The translations under genes and the position numbers were made by a program. Of a DNA stretch of 64,000 bases, positions 42,124 to 51,869 are shown piece by piece; the stretch's first letter is position 1; every line of letters begins with the position of its first letter. Location: contig NZ_FOFR01000029.1 in assembly GCF_900110955.1 (NCBI RefSeq), positions 1 to 64,000 of the forward strand, given 5' to 3'. The notes under the pieces are model-generated. The model saw nothing but the letters and a program-made list of their open reading frames with translations. It searched no databases and had not been told where the DNA came from. This DNA is from Lentzea xinjiangensis. GTDB taxonomy: Bacteria > Actinomycetota > Actinomycetes > Mycobacteriales > Pseudonocardiaceae.

Positions 42124-45100
42124 TCCGGGTCACCTCCAGCTCGCACGGCCAGCTCGACGAGGTCGTCGAGCACCGTGTTGAACGCGTTGAACATGCTTTC
42201 CACGAGGCCGGGCGGGAACGCTTCGGCGACGAAGTCCCAGGTGCAGACCAGCTCCCCGACCTGCTCACCGGCCTGGAAGTCGAGCAGCACCTGCGGGGTC
42301 TGGCTGACCGCGTACACCGTCCTGACGCGCCAGGCGGAGACGTCTGCGGTCGGCAGTGCGTCGTCGGACAGCAGGGTGCTGGTGAACACCACCGGCATGC
42401 TCACCTCGTCCCGCCAGGCCGGGTGGCGGCGCATCATCCGGAGCACTTCGACTCCGCTGACCAGGCGGTGTTCCAGGTCCTGCCAGAGCCGTTCCTGCAA
42501 CCGCTTCGCCCGCGCCGGGAACGTGGAGCCGCTCGCGCCGTCGACGGCGAGCAGCGTGGTGGTGGTGAAGTCGCCGACCAGCGCGTCGACGTCGGGGTGC
42601 AGGGGAAGCCGGTTGAACGTGGTGACGTTCAACGTGAAGCGCGCACTGTCGCTCCAGCGCGCGAGCACCTCGCTGAACGCGGCGCACAGCACCGCGGACG
42701 GCGTGAGCCCCGTCGACGCCGCCCAGTCCCGCACCGCACGCCACCGGTCCTCGGCGACCTCGGTCTGCAGCCGGTGGAACCGCGGGGTGCCGAGCTCCTC
42801 CGGCCGGCGCAGCAGGGGCAGTCCGGGAGCCGCGGGCAGCTCGGCCAGCCGGTCCGCCCAGTAGTCGTGGTCCTGGCGGTACTGGGCGCTCTCCTTGAGC
42901 TCCCCCACCGCGATGACGTAGTCGCGGAAGGTGCAACCGGGTTCGGCCAGCACGGCGGCGGGGTCGTGATAGAGCGCCAGCAGCTCCCCCGTGAGGATCC
43001 GGGAGCTGTGCGCGTCGGCGATGAGCAGGTCGATGCTCAGGTGCAGCCGGGTGATGACGCCTTCCAGCCGGTGGGCGCGCAGTTCGAAGAGCGGCCACGC
43101 GGCCGCGTCCCGGACCTGGTGCGACATCTCGGCACGCACCTCGGTGAGCCGTTCCGCCGCCGTCTCGGGCGACTCGGAACGCAGGTCCGCGGTGTCGATC
43201 CGGTAGGCGGGGACGGTGGCGAGCACCTGCTGGTTCCCGTCCCGCCGCACGATGGTCCGAAGTGCGTCGTGCCGGTCGACGAGCGTCCGCAACGCCTGCT
43301 CCAGCCGACCGAGGTCCAGGTCCTCGACGTCCATCTCCACGTAGCCGTGCGTGGCGACGCCGCCGAGCCCGAGACCGGTGCGGCGGCCCAGCCAGTAAGC
43401 GTGCTGGATGTCGGTCAGGGGGAAGGGCTCGTACCGCTCTCCCGAGTTCGGTGTCAGGGCCGCCGGGGCACCTGGTGCGGGCTGCACACCCGTCTGCGCT
43501 TCCGTCTGGGCATCGGTCACCGCTTCGGCCAGAGCGGCGAGCGTGGGCTTCTGGAACAGCTCGTTCAGCCGGATGCGCACGCCCAGGTGTTCCTGGACCT
43601 TCGCGACCAACCGGATCGCCTGCAGCGACGTGCCGCCGAGGGCGAAGAAGTCGTCCTCAGGACGCACGACTGGCACGGACAACAGCTCGGCCCAGATCGC
43701 GCCGAGACCCTCGTACAACCGGGTGCCGCGCGCGGGGTCCACAGGAGCCGGCACGGGCCGGTCTTGGCCGCCCACCCGTTCCTGCAGGGCGGACCGGTCG
43801 ACTTTTCCGTTGCCGGTCAACGGGATTCGGTCCAACTGCCGGAACAGGGCGGGCACCATGTACCCCGGCAGCAGGTCACCGAGCTGCGCGCGCAAGACCG
43901 CGAGCTCGATCGCCTCTCCGTGCTCCGGCACGTAGAACGCCACGAGCCGCCGTTCTTGGCCGGGTGTCCCCGCGGCGACCACGGCGGCGGCCTGCACGCC
44001 GGGAAGCCGCTGCACCGCCGCCTCGACCTCGCCCAGCTCGACCCGGTAGCCGCTGACCTTCACCTGGCCGTCCTCACGGCCGAGGAACTCGAGGTTGCCG
44101 TCGGGCAGGTGCCGGGCCAGGTCGCCCGTGCGGTAGAGCCGCCGGCCCGTTTCCGGATCGGTCGGGAACCGGTAGGCGGTCTGCTCCTGGTCTCGCCAGT
44201 ACCCCAGGGCCACCCCCTGGCCGCCGAGGAAGATCTCCCCGGCCACCCAGTCCGGGCGCGGCCGCAGACGCTCGTCGAGCACCCGAATGGACTGGCCGGG
44301 CATGGCGACGCCGTAGGGGATGCTGGGCCAGTCCCGTTCCACCGCACCGATCGGGTACCAGACCGACCAGATGGACCCCTCCGTCGCGCCGCCGAGGCTC
44401 AGCACGGTCGCACCGCCGGCGAGGGCGCGGACCCTGTCGGGCAGTGCGATGGGAATCCAGTCGCCGCTGAGCATCACCAGTCGCAGTGAGGCCAGGGCGT
44501 CCGGGGCCAGCGGCTCGGCGTAGTCGGCGAGCACGCCGACGAGCGCGGGCACCGAGTTCCAGACGGTAATCCGCTCGCGCCGGACGAGGTCGGCCCAGTG
44601 AGCCGGGTCGCGCCGTTTCCCGTGTTCCGGCAGCACCATCGTGCCGCCGGCCGCGAGCAGTCCGAACAGGTCGTAGATGGCGAGGTCGAAGCTGAGCGAC
44701 GACACAGCCAGAACCCGGTCGTCCTGCCCGATCGCGAACCGCTCGTTGACCGCGTCGATGGTGTTGGCGGCGCCGCGGTGGTCGATCATGACGCCCTTGG
44801 GCGTTCCCGTGGAGCCGGACGTGAAGATGACGTAAGCCAGGTCGCCGGGATCGACGGACACCCCGGGCGGCGCGGTGCGCGGGTCGAGGTCCGCCGGGAT
44901 GTCGAGGTTCACCACCCGCACTCCCGCCGGTCGCGGCAGCTGCTCCGCCGCCTCGCCCGCGGTGAGCACGGTCCGCAGCTCGCCGCGTTCCATCAGGTGC
45001 TGCAGCCGTGACGGTGGCAGGTCGGCGTCGAGTGGCAGGAACGCCATCCCGGCGTCCAGCACGCCCAGTGCGGCGACCACCTGTTGCCAGCCCTTGCGGA

Positions 45101-48100
45101 TGGCGATCCCGACCAGGGTCTGCGGCGGGCCGTCCTGGCCGAGCAGCGTGTGCGCGACCTGGTGCGCTCGGTCGGCCAGCTCGCGGTAGGTCGTCCGGGT
45201 CCGGCCGTCGACCACCGCCACCTGGTGCGGCTGCCGCTCGGCCGTCGCGAACACGGCGTCGTGCAGGGTGCGGGCCGGAGCGACCTCGGACTCGACGGTG
45301 ACGGCCGCCCGCACCGCTGCCTGCGAGACCGGGAGCGTGGCCACCGGCGGTTCCGCCCAGCCGGACCCGTCCGCGACCAGGTCGCCGAGCAGCCGCTGGT
45401 ACGCCTCGAACATGCCGTCGACCACGCCAGGGCTGAACAGCTCGTCCACCGCGTCCCAGTTGAAGACCAGCGCGCCGTCCTGCTCGCCGACCTGGTGGTC
45501 CAGGTGCACCTGCGGCGTCTGCGTGACGCCGAAGCCGACCCGGCCGAAGGGGGAATCCGCGGTGTCGTCGCCTGCCGCGTCGGCCACCGGCAGGTTCGAG
45601 GTGAACACCACCGGCGTCAGCAGGCGCGGCGGCAGGCCGCGTTGGCGGGTCCACTGCCGCATCACCTCGACGCCGCTCACCTGGGCGTGGTCCAGGTCGT
45701 CCCACAGCCGTCGTTGCAGCGCGTGCGCGTGGTCGACGAACGTCGCGACGGTGCGCCGGTCGACCTCGAGCACGGACAGCGAAGTGAAATCTCCGACGAG
45801 GCTGCCGACCTCGGGGTGCAGTGGTTCGCGCTGGAACACGGTGAGCATCAGGCTGAAGTGCTCCCGCCTGCTCCACCGGGCCACGACATCGACGAAGGCG
45901 TTCAGCAGGAGCGCGGACGCGGTCAGGCCGTGGTCGGCGGCCTTGGCCTTCAGCACCGACCAGTCGCCCTGTTCCAACCGGCCGGAACGACGGGCGAACC
46001 GGGGCTGGTCGATGTCCTCCGGCGTCGTGGACATCGGCAGTTCCGGCCCGGGCGGCAGGTCGGCGAGCCGGTCCCGCCAGTACGCCTGGGCCTTCTCGTG
46101 GGCCGGCTCCCGGCGTCGGCGCTCTTCGGCCAGCACGTAGTCCCGGAACGTGAAGGTCAGCGGCGGATACGTGTCGCCGCGTCCCGCGTAGCGGTCCGCG
46201 AGCTCGGTCATCACCAGGCCGAAGCTGTAGGCGTCGCAAATCAGGGCGTCGATGCTGATGTGCACCACCGCGTCGCGGCCGGGCAGCTGCGAGACCCGGA
46301 CGTCGAACAGCGGCCACCGGTCGGCGGGCAGCACCTGGTGGGACAGCTCCTCGCGCCAGCGGAGCATCCGCTCCTGCCGCGTGGAGGCGTTGTCCTGCCG
46401 CAGGTCCTGGCGCGCGACCAGGTAGCGGGGAACCGACTCCAGCACTCGTTGGGTGCCGTCGTCGGACATCACGGCCCGCAGCATCGGATGCCGTGCGACC
46501 ACCTCGTTGAGCGCGGTCTCGAACCGGTCGACGTCGAGTCCGGCCGCGTCCAGCTCCAGGTAGGCGTGGGTGGCGACCTTGCCGAGGTCGAGGTCGGCGT
46601 CACGGCCGACCAGGTAGGCACGCTGGATCTCGGTGAGGGGGAACGGCTCGTGCAGCGACGCCGGATCGGGCGCGACCCCCGCAGCCGAGCCGGGCGCCGC
46701 CGCGGCACCGCGCTCCAGGCGTGCGGCCAGACCGGCGGCCGTCGGAGCCGCGAGGAGGTCGCCCAGCGAGACCTCGACGCCCAGCCGCTCACGCAGCACG
46801 GCGGCCACGTGGGCGGCGAGCAGTGAATGGCCGCCCAGCAGGAAGAAGTCGTCGGAGACCTGCGGACGGGTGGTGACGGGCAGGACGTCCTCGAACACGT
46901 CGAGCACCACGGCCTCCAGCGGCGTGCCAGGACCGGCCGGGGCACGCCTCGCCGGCTCCCGATCAGGACGGGGCAGCCGCGGGCGGTCGACCTTGCCACT
47001 CGCGTTCAGCGGCAGTTCCGGCAGCAGGACGACCGCGGCGGGCACGGCGTACGACGGGAGCCGGCGCCGCAGGAAGGCGGTGAGGTCGCCGGGCAGCTCG
47101 GTGCCGTTCGTCGTGACCACGTACGCGACGAGCGACCGGTCGCCGACCGCGTCCACCTGGGCGGTGACGGCGGCCTCCCGGACCCCTGGGTGCCGACGCA
47201 GGGCGCCCTCCACCTCACCGGGCTCGACCCGGTGGCCCCGGATCTGCACCTGCGAGTCCAGCCGGCCGAGGTGGTCCAGCGTGCCGTCCACCCGGCGGCG
47301 GACCTCGTCGCCGGTGCGGAACCAGCGCCGGCCGGCACCGCCGGCTCCGGGGACCGGCAGGAAGCGGGCCGCGGTCTCCGCCGGGCGGGCGTGGTAACCG
47401 AGAGCGAGTCCGGCTCCCCCGACGTACAACTCGCCCACGCCGAGCAGGGGTGCGGGCACACCGGACGGGGTCAGCACCTCGGTGCTCACCCCGTCGAGGG
47501 CGGTACCGATCGGGACGGTGGCCTGGTTCACGCCGGGCACCACCTCGAACGCGGTCGCGTCGGCAGCCACCTCCGCGCTGCCGTAGAGGTTGAGCAGCCG
47601 CCGCCCCGGCAGCCGGTGGTGGAACCGCTCCGCGAGCCCGGCGCTCAGGGACTCCCCGCTGCTGACCCAGGTGTGCAGGTGCGGCAGGTCGTTCTCCAGG
47701 TCCGGGCGGTCGTCGAGCAGGATCCGCAACAGCGCCGGGACGGCCACCAGCCGGGTCACCCGTCGTGAGGCGAGCACCTCGACCAGCCGTGCCGGGTCGG
47801 CGGTGTCCCTGGCGTCGACCACCACCAGCGGTACGCCGGACACCAGCGGGCCGAAGGTCTCCCACACCGCGTCGACGAAACCGGGCGACGTGCGGGCCGC
47901 CCAGACCTCGGCTTCGCCGGCCGGGTAGGCGCGCTGCGTCCACCGGATCCGGTTGACCAGGCCGCGGTGCGTGCCGAGCACGCCTTTCGGCATGCCGGTG
48001 GAGCCGGAGGTGTAGACCAGGTAGGCCACCGAGTCGCGGTGCACGGGCCGGGAGCGCCGGTGAGCAGGCCGTCCGGTGAGTTCCCCACTCACCACGTCCA

Positions 48101-49961
48101 CCAGGATCCGGGGGGCGTTCGCCGAGGCACAGGTGTCGCCGAACTCGGTGCTGGTGAGCACGCACGTCGGCCGGGCGTCGTCGAGGATGCCGCTGATCCG
48201 CTCCGCGGGTTGCTCGGGGTCGACCGCCACGTAGGCGGCTCCGGCCTTGAGCACCGCGAGCACGGCGAGCACCGAATGCGCCGAACGAGGCAGACAGCAG
48301 GCAACGCGGTCGCCCGGCATTACGCCGTGCCCGGCGAGCAGGTCGGCGAGCTGGTTCGCGCGCCGGTCCAGTGCCCGGTAGGTGACCGTGTGCGAGCCGT
48401 CGTACAACGCGACGGCGTCAGGGGTGCGGCGTACTTGCTGTTCGAACAGGGCGCACGCGCTCTCCGCCGCCGGGGAGTCAGTCGCGGGCTCGAGCCTCTG
48501 AGGCTCGGCCAGCAGTTCGGCGCCCGTGCGGTCCGCGGCCGCGACGGCACCCGCCAGCACGGTGCGCAGGTTCTCGGCGAACTGCCGGATCGTGGCCTCA
48601 TCGAACAGGTCGACGTCGTACTGGCAGGAGATCCTCACCCCGGAGGTCTCCTCGGTGACCTCCAACAGCAGGTCGAACTGCGCGGCGCCGAGCTCGAGGT
48701 CGAGCTGCTCTGCCTCCAGGTCCGGCAGGTCGAGTGACGGCTGTGCCTGCTGGGCCACGCAGAGCACCCGGATCGGGCTCCCGGCCCCTCCGGCCTCGCG
48801 GTGCAGTTCCAGGAGCTTTTCGTAGGGCATTTCCTGGTGTGCCAGGCTGTCCCGCACGGCTTCCCGCACGCCCGCCCATGTCGCCAGGAAGCTCTCGCCG
48901 TCCGCGGCCGACAGGCGCAGCAGCACGACGTTGACGAAGTAACCGACGAGGCGCTGGAACTCCGGCCGGGCGCGTCCGGACACCAGCGTCCCCACCGCCA
49001 GGTGGGTCTGCCCGGTCGTCGCGTGCAGCACAACGGTGAGTGCGGCCAGGACGAGCATGAACAGCGACCCGCCGTTGTCCTTCCGCAACCGCTCGAGGTC
49101 GGCGGTGAGATCGGGTCCGAGCATCAGGCTGTGGTTCGCACCGGCACCTCGCTCGGTGGCCGGCCGGGGGCGGTCGGGTGGCAGCTCGGTCTGCGGCAGG
49201 TCGACGAGCCGGTCCTGCCAGAAGGCGGTCAGCTCTCGCGACTCCGGCCCCTCGGTCCTGCTCCGCTGCCACGCGGCGAAGTCGCGGTAACCGAGTTCGG
49301 GCGCCGGCAGTCGCACGGGCCGGCCGGCGACCAGGGCGCGATAGCCCTCCGACAGGTCCTGCGCCAGCACGCCGTTGGACCAGCCGTCGGTGATCACGTG
49401 GTGCATGGTCAGGAGCACCACGTGATCGACCGGACCGAGCCGGAACACCACGGTCCGCAGCAGCGGGGCGTTCCCGAGGTCGAAGGGACGGCTGATCTCG
49501 GCCGTCACGAGCCGTTCGAGGAGTTCGGTGTCCCCTACCGCGGCGAGGTCCACGATCCGGAACGGCACAGCGACCCGCTCGGTGACCGAACACGTCAAGG
49601 CGCCGTTACCGGTGTGGACCAGGCTGGTGCGCAACGACTCCTGGCGGCGCGTCACGGCGTCGACCGCGGCACGCAGCGCGACCGGGTTGAGCGCGCCGCG
49701 CAGCCGTACTGCGGTGGCGTAGTTGTACGCCGTCGGTGTCAGCCGGCTGAGCACCCACATCCGTTCCTGGCCGAAGGAGGGCCTCACCGGCCCCGCGGCT
49801 GCAGCGGTGCGACCGGGTGAACCGTTCGCGGACAGCCCCGCGCTCAACGCTTCTTCGAACAGCGCCCGGCGATCCGGCGGCAGCGCGGCGATCCGCTGCC
49901 GCAGCTCGAGGTCCTCGGCCGGGTCTCCGGTGAACAGCTGGTCCTGGCTCAGATCAGTCAC
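42120..49961 (-). CDS. blmIV: NRPS C-A-PCP-Cy-A-PCP-Cy (BlmIV-like; beta-Ala and Cys)
   Basis: A 2613-residue synthetase, almost the length of BlmIV. Order and rough residues: C domain 60-480 (MHHVITDGWS at ~185); A1 490-1000 (YTSGSTGMPKG ~645); PCP1 ~1010-1085 (FLLGGHSLLAAH); Cy1 1110-1540 (HISIDALICDAYS, DxxxxD); A2 1560-2075 (FTSGSTGTPKG ~1713); PCP2 ~2085-2155 (FALGGTSLQAIR); Cy2 2175-2600 (HLSIDLLIADAHS). Reading specificity positions by eye, A1 gives V-D-W-V-V-S-L-A-D (beta-alanine type, close to BlmIV VDWVISLAD) and A2 gives D-L-Y-N-M-S-L-I-W (cysteine type). Together with BlmIII it would extend the chain with beta-Ala and two cyclised Cys units, the bithiazole. GTG start with GGAGG six bases upstream; it overlaps the asparagine synthase gene by eight bases. 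Confidence 0.95.
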   Translation of the reverse strand: MTDLSQDQLFTGDPAEDLELRQRIAALPPDRRALFEEALSAGLSANGSPGRTAAAAGPVRPSFGQERMWVLSRLTPTAYNYATAVRLRGALNPVALRAAVDAVTRRQESLRTSLVHTGNGALTCSVTERVAVPFRIVDLAAVGDTELLERLVTAEISRPFDLGNAPLLRTVVFRLGPVDHVVLLTMHHVITDGWSNGVLAQDLSEGYRALVAGRPVRLPAPELGYRDFAAWQRSRTEGPESRELTAFWQDRLVDLPQTELPPDRPRPATERGAGANHSLMLGPDLTADLERLRKDNGGSLFMLVLAALTVVLHATTGQTHLAVGTLVSGRARPEFQRLVGYFVNVVLLRLSAADGESFLATWAGVREAVRDSLAHQEMPYEKLLELHREAGGAGSPIRVLCVAQQAQPSLDLPDLEAEQLDLELGAAQFDLLLEVTEETSGVRISCQYDVDLFDEATIRQFAENLRTVLAGAVAAADRTGAELLAEPQRLEPATDSPAAESACALFEQQVRRTPDAVALYDGSHTVTYRALDRRANQLADLLAGHGVMPGDRVACCLPRSAHSVLAVLAVLKAGAAYVAVDPEQPAERISGILDDARPTCVLTSTEFGDTCASANAPRILVDVVSGELTGRPAHRRSRPVHRDSVAYLVYTSGSTGMPKGVLGTHRGLVNRIRWTQRAYPAGEAEVWAARTSPGFVDAVWETFGPLVSGVPLVVVDARDTADPARLVEVLASRRVTRLVAVPALLRILLDDRPDLENDLPHLHTWVSSGESLSAGLAERFHHRLPGRRLLNLYGSAEVAADATAFEVVPGVNQATVPIGTALDGVSTEVLTPSGVPAPLLGVGELYVGGAGLALGYHARPAETAARFLPVPGAGGAGRRWFRTGDEVRRRVDGTLDHLGRLDSQVQIRGHRVEPGEVEGALRRHPGVREAAVTAQVDAVGDRSLVAYVVTTNGTELPGDLTAFLRRRLPSYAVPAAVVLLPELPLNASGKVDRPRLPRPDREPARRAPAGPGTPLEAVVLDVFEDVLPVTTRPQVSDDFFLLGGHSLLAAHVAAVLRERLGVEVSLGDLLAAPTAAGLAARLERGAAAAPGSAAGVAPDPASLHEPFPLTEIQRAYLVGRDADLDLGKVATHAYLELDAAGLDVDRFETALNEVVARHPMLRAVMSDDGTQRVLESVPRYLVARQDLRQDNASTRQERMLRWREELSHQVLPADRWPLFDVRVSQLPGRDAVVHISIDALICDAYSFGLVMTELADRYAGRGDTYPPLTFTFRDYVLAEERRRREPAHEKAQAYWRDRLADLPPGPELPMSTTPEDIDQPRFARRSGRLEQGDWSVLKAKAADHGLTASALLLNAFVDVVARWSRREHFSLMLTVFQREPLHPEVGSLVGDFTSLSVLEVDRRTVATFVDHAHALQRRLWDDLDHAQVSGVEVMRQWTRQRGLPPRLLTPVVFTSNLPVADAAGDDTADSPFGRVGFGVTQTPQVHLDHQVGEQDGALVFNWDAVDELFSPGVVDGMFEAYQRLLGDLVADGSGWAEPPVATLPVSQAAVRAAVTVESEVAPARTLHDAVFATAERQPHQVAVVDGRTRTTYRELADRAHQVAHTLLGQDGPPQTLVGIAIRKGWQQVVAALGVLDAGMAFLPLDADLPPSRLQHLMERGELRTVLTAGEAAEQLPRPAGVRVVNLDIPADLDPRTAPPGVSVDPGDLAYVIFTSGSTGTPKGVMIDHRGAANTIDAVNERFAIGQDDRVLAVSSLSFDLAIYDLFGLLAAGGTMVLPEHGKRRDPAHWADLVRRERITVWNSVPALVGVLADYAEPLAPDALASLRLVMLSGDWIPIALPDRVRALAGGATVLSLGGATEGSIWSVWYPIGAVERDWPSIPYGVAMPGQSIRVLDERLRPRPDWVAGEIFLGGQGVALGYWRDQEQTAYRFPTDPETGRRLYRTGDLARHLPDGNLEFLGREDGQVKVSGYRVELGEVEAAVQRLPGVQAAAVVAAGTPGQERRLVAFYVPEHGEAIELAVLRAQLGDLLPGYMVPALFRQLDRIPLTGNGKVDRSALQERVGGQDRPVPAPVDPARGTRLYEGLGAIWAELLSVPVVRPEDDFFALGGTSLQAIRLVAKVQEHLGVRIRLNELFQKPTLAALAEAVTDAQTEAQTGVQPAPGAPAALTPNSGERYEPFPLTDIQHAYWLGRRTGLGLGGVATHGYVEMDVEDLDLGRLEQALRTLVDRHDALRTIVRRDGNQQVLATVPAYRIDTADLRSESPETAAERLTEVRAEMSHQVRDAAAWPLFELRAHRLEGVITRLHLSIDLLIADAHSSRILTGELLALYHDPAAVLAEPGCTFRDYVIAVGELKESAQYRQDHDYWADRLAELPAAPGLPLLRRPEELGTPRFHRLQTEVAEDRWRAVRDWAASTGLTPSAVLCAAFSEVLARWSDSARFTLNVTTFNRLPLHPDVDALVGDFTTTTLLAVDGASGSTFPARAKRLQERLWQDLEHRLVSGVEVLRMMRRHPAWRDEVSMPVVFTSTLLSDDALPTADVSAWRVRTVYAVSQTPQVLLDFQAGEQVGELVCTWDFVAEAFPPGLVESMFNAFNTVLDDLVELAVRAGGDPE

Positions 49962-51864
49962 TGCTGCCTCCGACGGTCTGTCCGGCGTCGGCGGTCATGC
50001 CGAACTCGGTGGTGAGCAGGCTGGTTCCCGCCACCAGGTGCAGCAGGCGGTCGTTGCCTGCCGCCCGATCGGCCGACTGGTCGCCCACCTCGTCGAGCAA
50101 CCTGCGCACCGCACCCGGTTCGTAGAAGGGGTTGTCCCGCATCGACGAGTCGCCGGTGAGGTCGCGCAGGAGTTCGAGCAGTCCGCTGCCGGCTGCCGCG
50201 GGCGGGGCGAAGAAGCCTCGTTTGCCGCCCGTGTAGACCTCTTCGGACAGCTCTTCGCGAACGGCCTCGCGGAGCACGTGCTTGGTGCACCCCTCGGGCG
50301 CGTACCAGGACAGGGCCGCGGTTCGGGCGGTGGTGAACAGGTGGTGGTCGAGGTAGGGCAGCCGCACCTCGACCGCGTTGGCGGCGTCCAGCCGCTCGGC
50401 CGCCAGCAGGTAGTTGGCCAGCCGGCCCTTCGCGAACAGGTACGAGGACTGGTGCAGCGGCGGCCGGCCCTCGAGCTGTGAGCGGGACTGGTCCAGGAGC
50501 GGACCGCAGGCGTCCGTGCCGTCCAGCAGGTCGGCGAACTCACGGCGGAGCAGAGGGCGGGACGGGGCCACCACGGTGAGGTACCGCTGGGTGAGCCAGT
50601 TCGGCAGAAAACCGAGCCGGTCCAGGGTGCTGCGCAGGTGCCGTGGTGCGCCGAAGCCGGACAGCTTGCGGTAGCCGGCCCTGGCCCGGTCCAGTGCGCC
50701 CGGGTCCCTGCTGAGCGCCAGATCCCGTTGGGACTGCGGGTATCCGGCGAAGAGCTCGTCTCCCCCTTCGCCCGCCAGGGCAACCTTGAACCCACCGGCG
50801 CGGATGGCGGCGCTGTGCAGGAACCGCGCCACGCCGTGCGAGTTCTCCTGCACCATCTCCCCCGCTCGCAGCGTGGCCACCAGGTGCGCGGCGACGTCTG
50901 CGGGCTCGATCCCGACCCGGTGCAGGGGCAGGCCGAGCCGGGCGGCGGTGCGCGCCGCGATCGGGCTCTCGTCCAGAGCGGTGTCCGGGAACCCGACGGT
51001 GAAACCGCTGACCGGCGCGTGCCGGGCGGCGAGTGCGGTCATCCCGGACGAGTCGACGCCGCCGCTGAGATGGCACGCCAGCGGCACGTCGGCGACCGTG
51101 CGCACCCGCACCGCCTCGTCGAGGGCGGAGCGCACCTCGGCCACGTGCTCGGCGAGCGCGTCCGGTGTCCGGTGCTCGGCCAGTTCCTCCGTGGTCGGGT
51201 AGTCCAGGTCCCAGTAGCGGTGAATCTTCACGCCGTCCCTGCCCGCCACCAGGTAGCAGCCCGGTGGCAGCTGGCGCACTCCCGCGAACAACGTCCGGTC
51301 CGGTGGCAGTGCCATCTGCAGGTGCGCGGCGTAGGCGGCCAGGTCCCACTTCGCCGGCACGCCGCAGGCCAGCAGCGCCTTGATCTCCGACGACAGGTAC
51401 AGCCGTCCGTCCCGTTCGGCGTAGAAGAGCGGCTTGACGCCGAATCGGTCCCGCGCGGCGAACAGCTCGCCCCTGCGTTCGTCCCACAGCGCAAAGGCGA
51501 ACTCACCGCGCAGCTCGCTCAGCGCCCGGTGCCCGTCCCTGCGGTAGAGCCGCAGGGCGATCTCCCCATCGCCGCCGGTGCGACAGGGGTGCCCCGTGCG
51601 CGCCAGGTCACGCCGGATCCGCTGGTAGTCGTAGAACTCGCCGTTGACGACGATCGTGGTGTCGCCGGACTCGTCGCTGATGGGCTGGGCGCTGCCCGCC
51701 GGGTCGACCACGGCGAGCCGGGTGTGACCGAGCACCGCCCGGCCGGAGGCGGACGTCCACACACCGGTGCCGTCCGGGCCGCGGGGACGCAGGACCTCCA
51801 CAGCCGCGGTCACGTCCGACGACGCGAGGCCACCACCGGCGAGGACAACGATGATTCCGCACAT
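49954..51864 (-). CDS. glutamine-hydrolysing asparagine synthase (AsnB family)
   Basis: A 636-residue two-domain enzyme. ATG 51864 is required because the mature protein must expose Cys2 (MCGIIVVLAGG); a GTG at 51873 overlaps the blmF stop but would bury it. Residues 2-200 are the class II glutaminase domain (LRPRGPDGTGVWT; VVNGEFYDYQRIRRDL; GGDGEIALRLY; RDRFGVKPLFYA). The synthetase domain follows, with PP-loop LACHLSGGVDSSGMTALAAR (~265), ALAGEGGDELFAGYPQSQRD and VEVRLPYLDHHLFTTAR. It forms amides from carboxylates with ATP and Gln. Asparagine synthases are conserved in bleomycin clusters; here it could supply Asn for the BlmVI Asn module or amidate a pathway intermediate such as the aminoalaninamide or pyrimidoblamic part. 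Confidence 0.9.
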   Translation of the reverse strand: MCGIIVVLAGGGLASSDVTAAVEVLRPRGPDGTGVWTSASGRAVLGHTRLAVVDPAGSAQPISDESGDTTIVVNGEFYDYQRIRRDLARTGHPCRTGGDGEIALRLYRRDGHRALSELRGEFAFALWDERRGELFAARDRFGVKPLFYAERDGRLYLSSEIKALLACGVPAKWDLAAYAAHLQMALPPDRTLFAGVRQLPPGCYLVAGRDGVKIHRYWDLDYPTTEELAEHRTPDALAEHVAEVRSALDEAVRVRTVADVPLACHLSGGVDSSGMTALAARHAPVSGFTVGFPDTALDESPIAARTAARLGLPLHRVGIEPADVAAHLVATLRAGEMVQENSHGVARFLHSAAIRAGGFKVALAGEGGDELFAGYPQSQRDLALSRDPGALDRARAGYRKLSGFGAPRHLRSTLDRLGFLPNWLTQRYLTVVAPSRPLLRREFADLLDGTDACGPLLDQSRSQLEGRPPLHQSSYLFAKGRLANYLLAAERLDAANAVEVRLPYLDHHLFTTARTAALSWYAPEGCTKHVLREAVREELSEEVYTGGKRGFFAPPAAAGSGLLELLRDLTGDSSMRDNPFYEPGAVRRLLDEVGDQSADRAAGNDRLLHLVAGTSLLTTEFGMTADAGQTVGGSSD

Positions 51865-51869
51865 GCCGG

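Noticed and set aside
41560-44489. Very long plus-strand open frames across the NRPS genes (for example 41970-44489, and others at 45084-46826 and 57687-60587)
   Set aside because: They lie antisense to NRPS genes whose domains and motifs are unmistakable; their text is Arg/Gly/Pro-rich without any domain. Long shadow frames are normal at this GC content.
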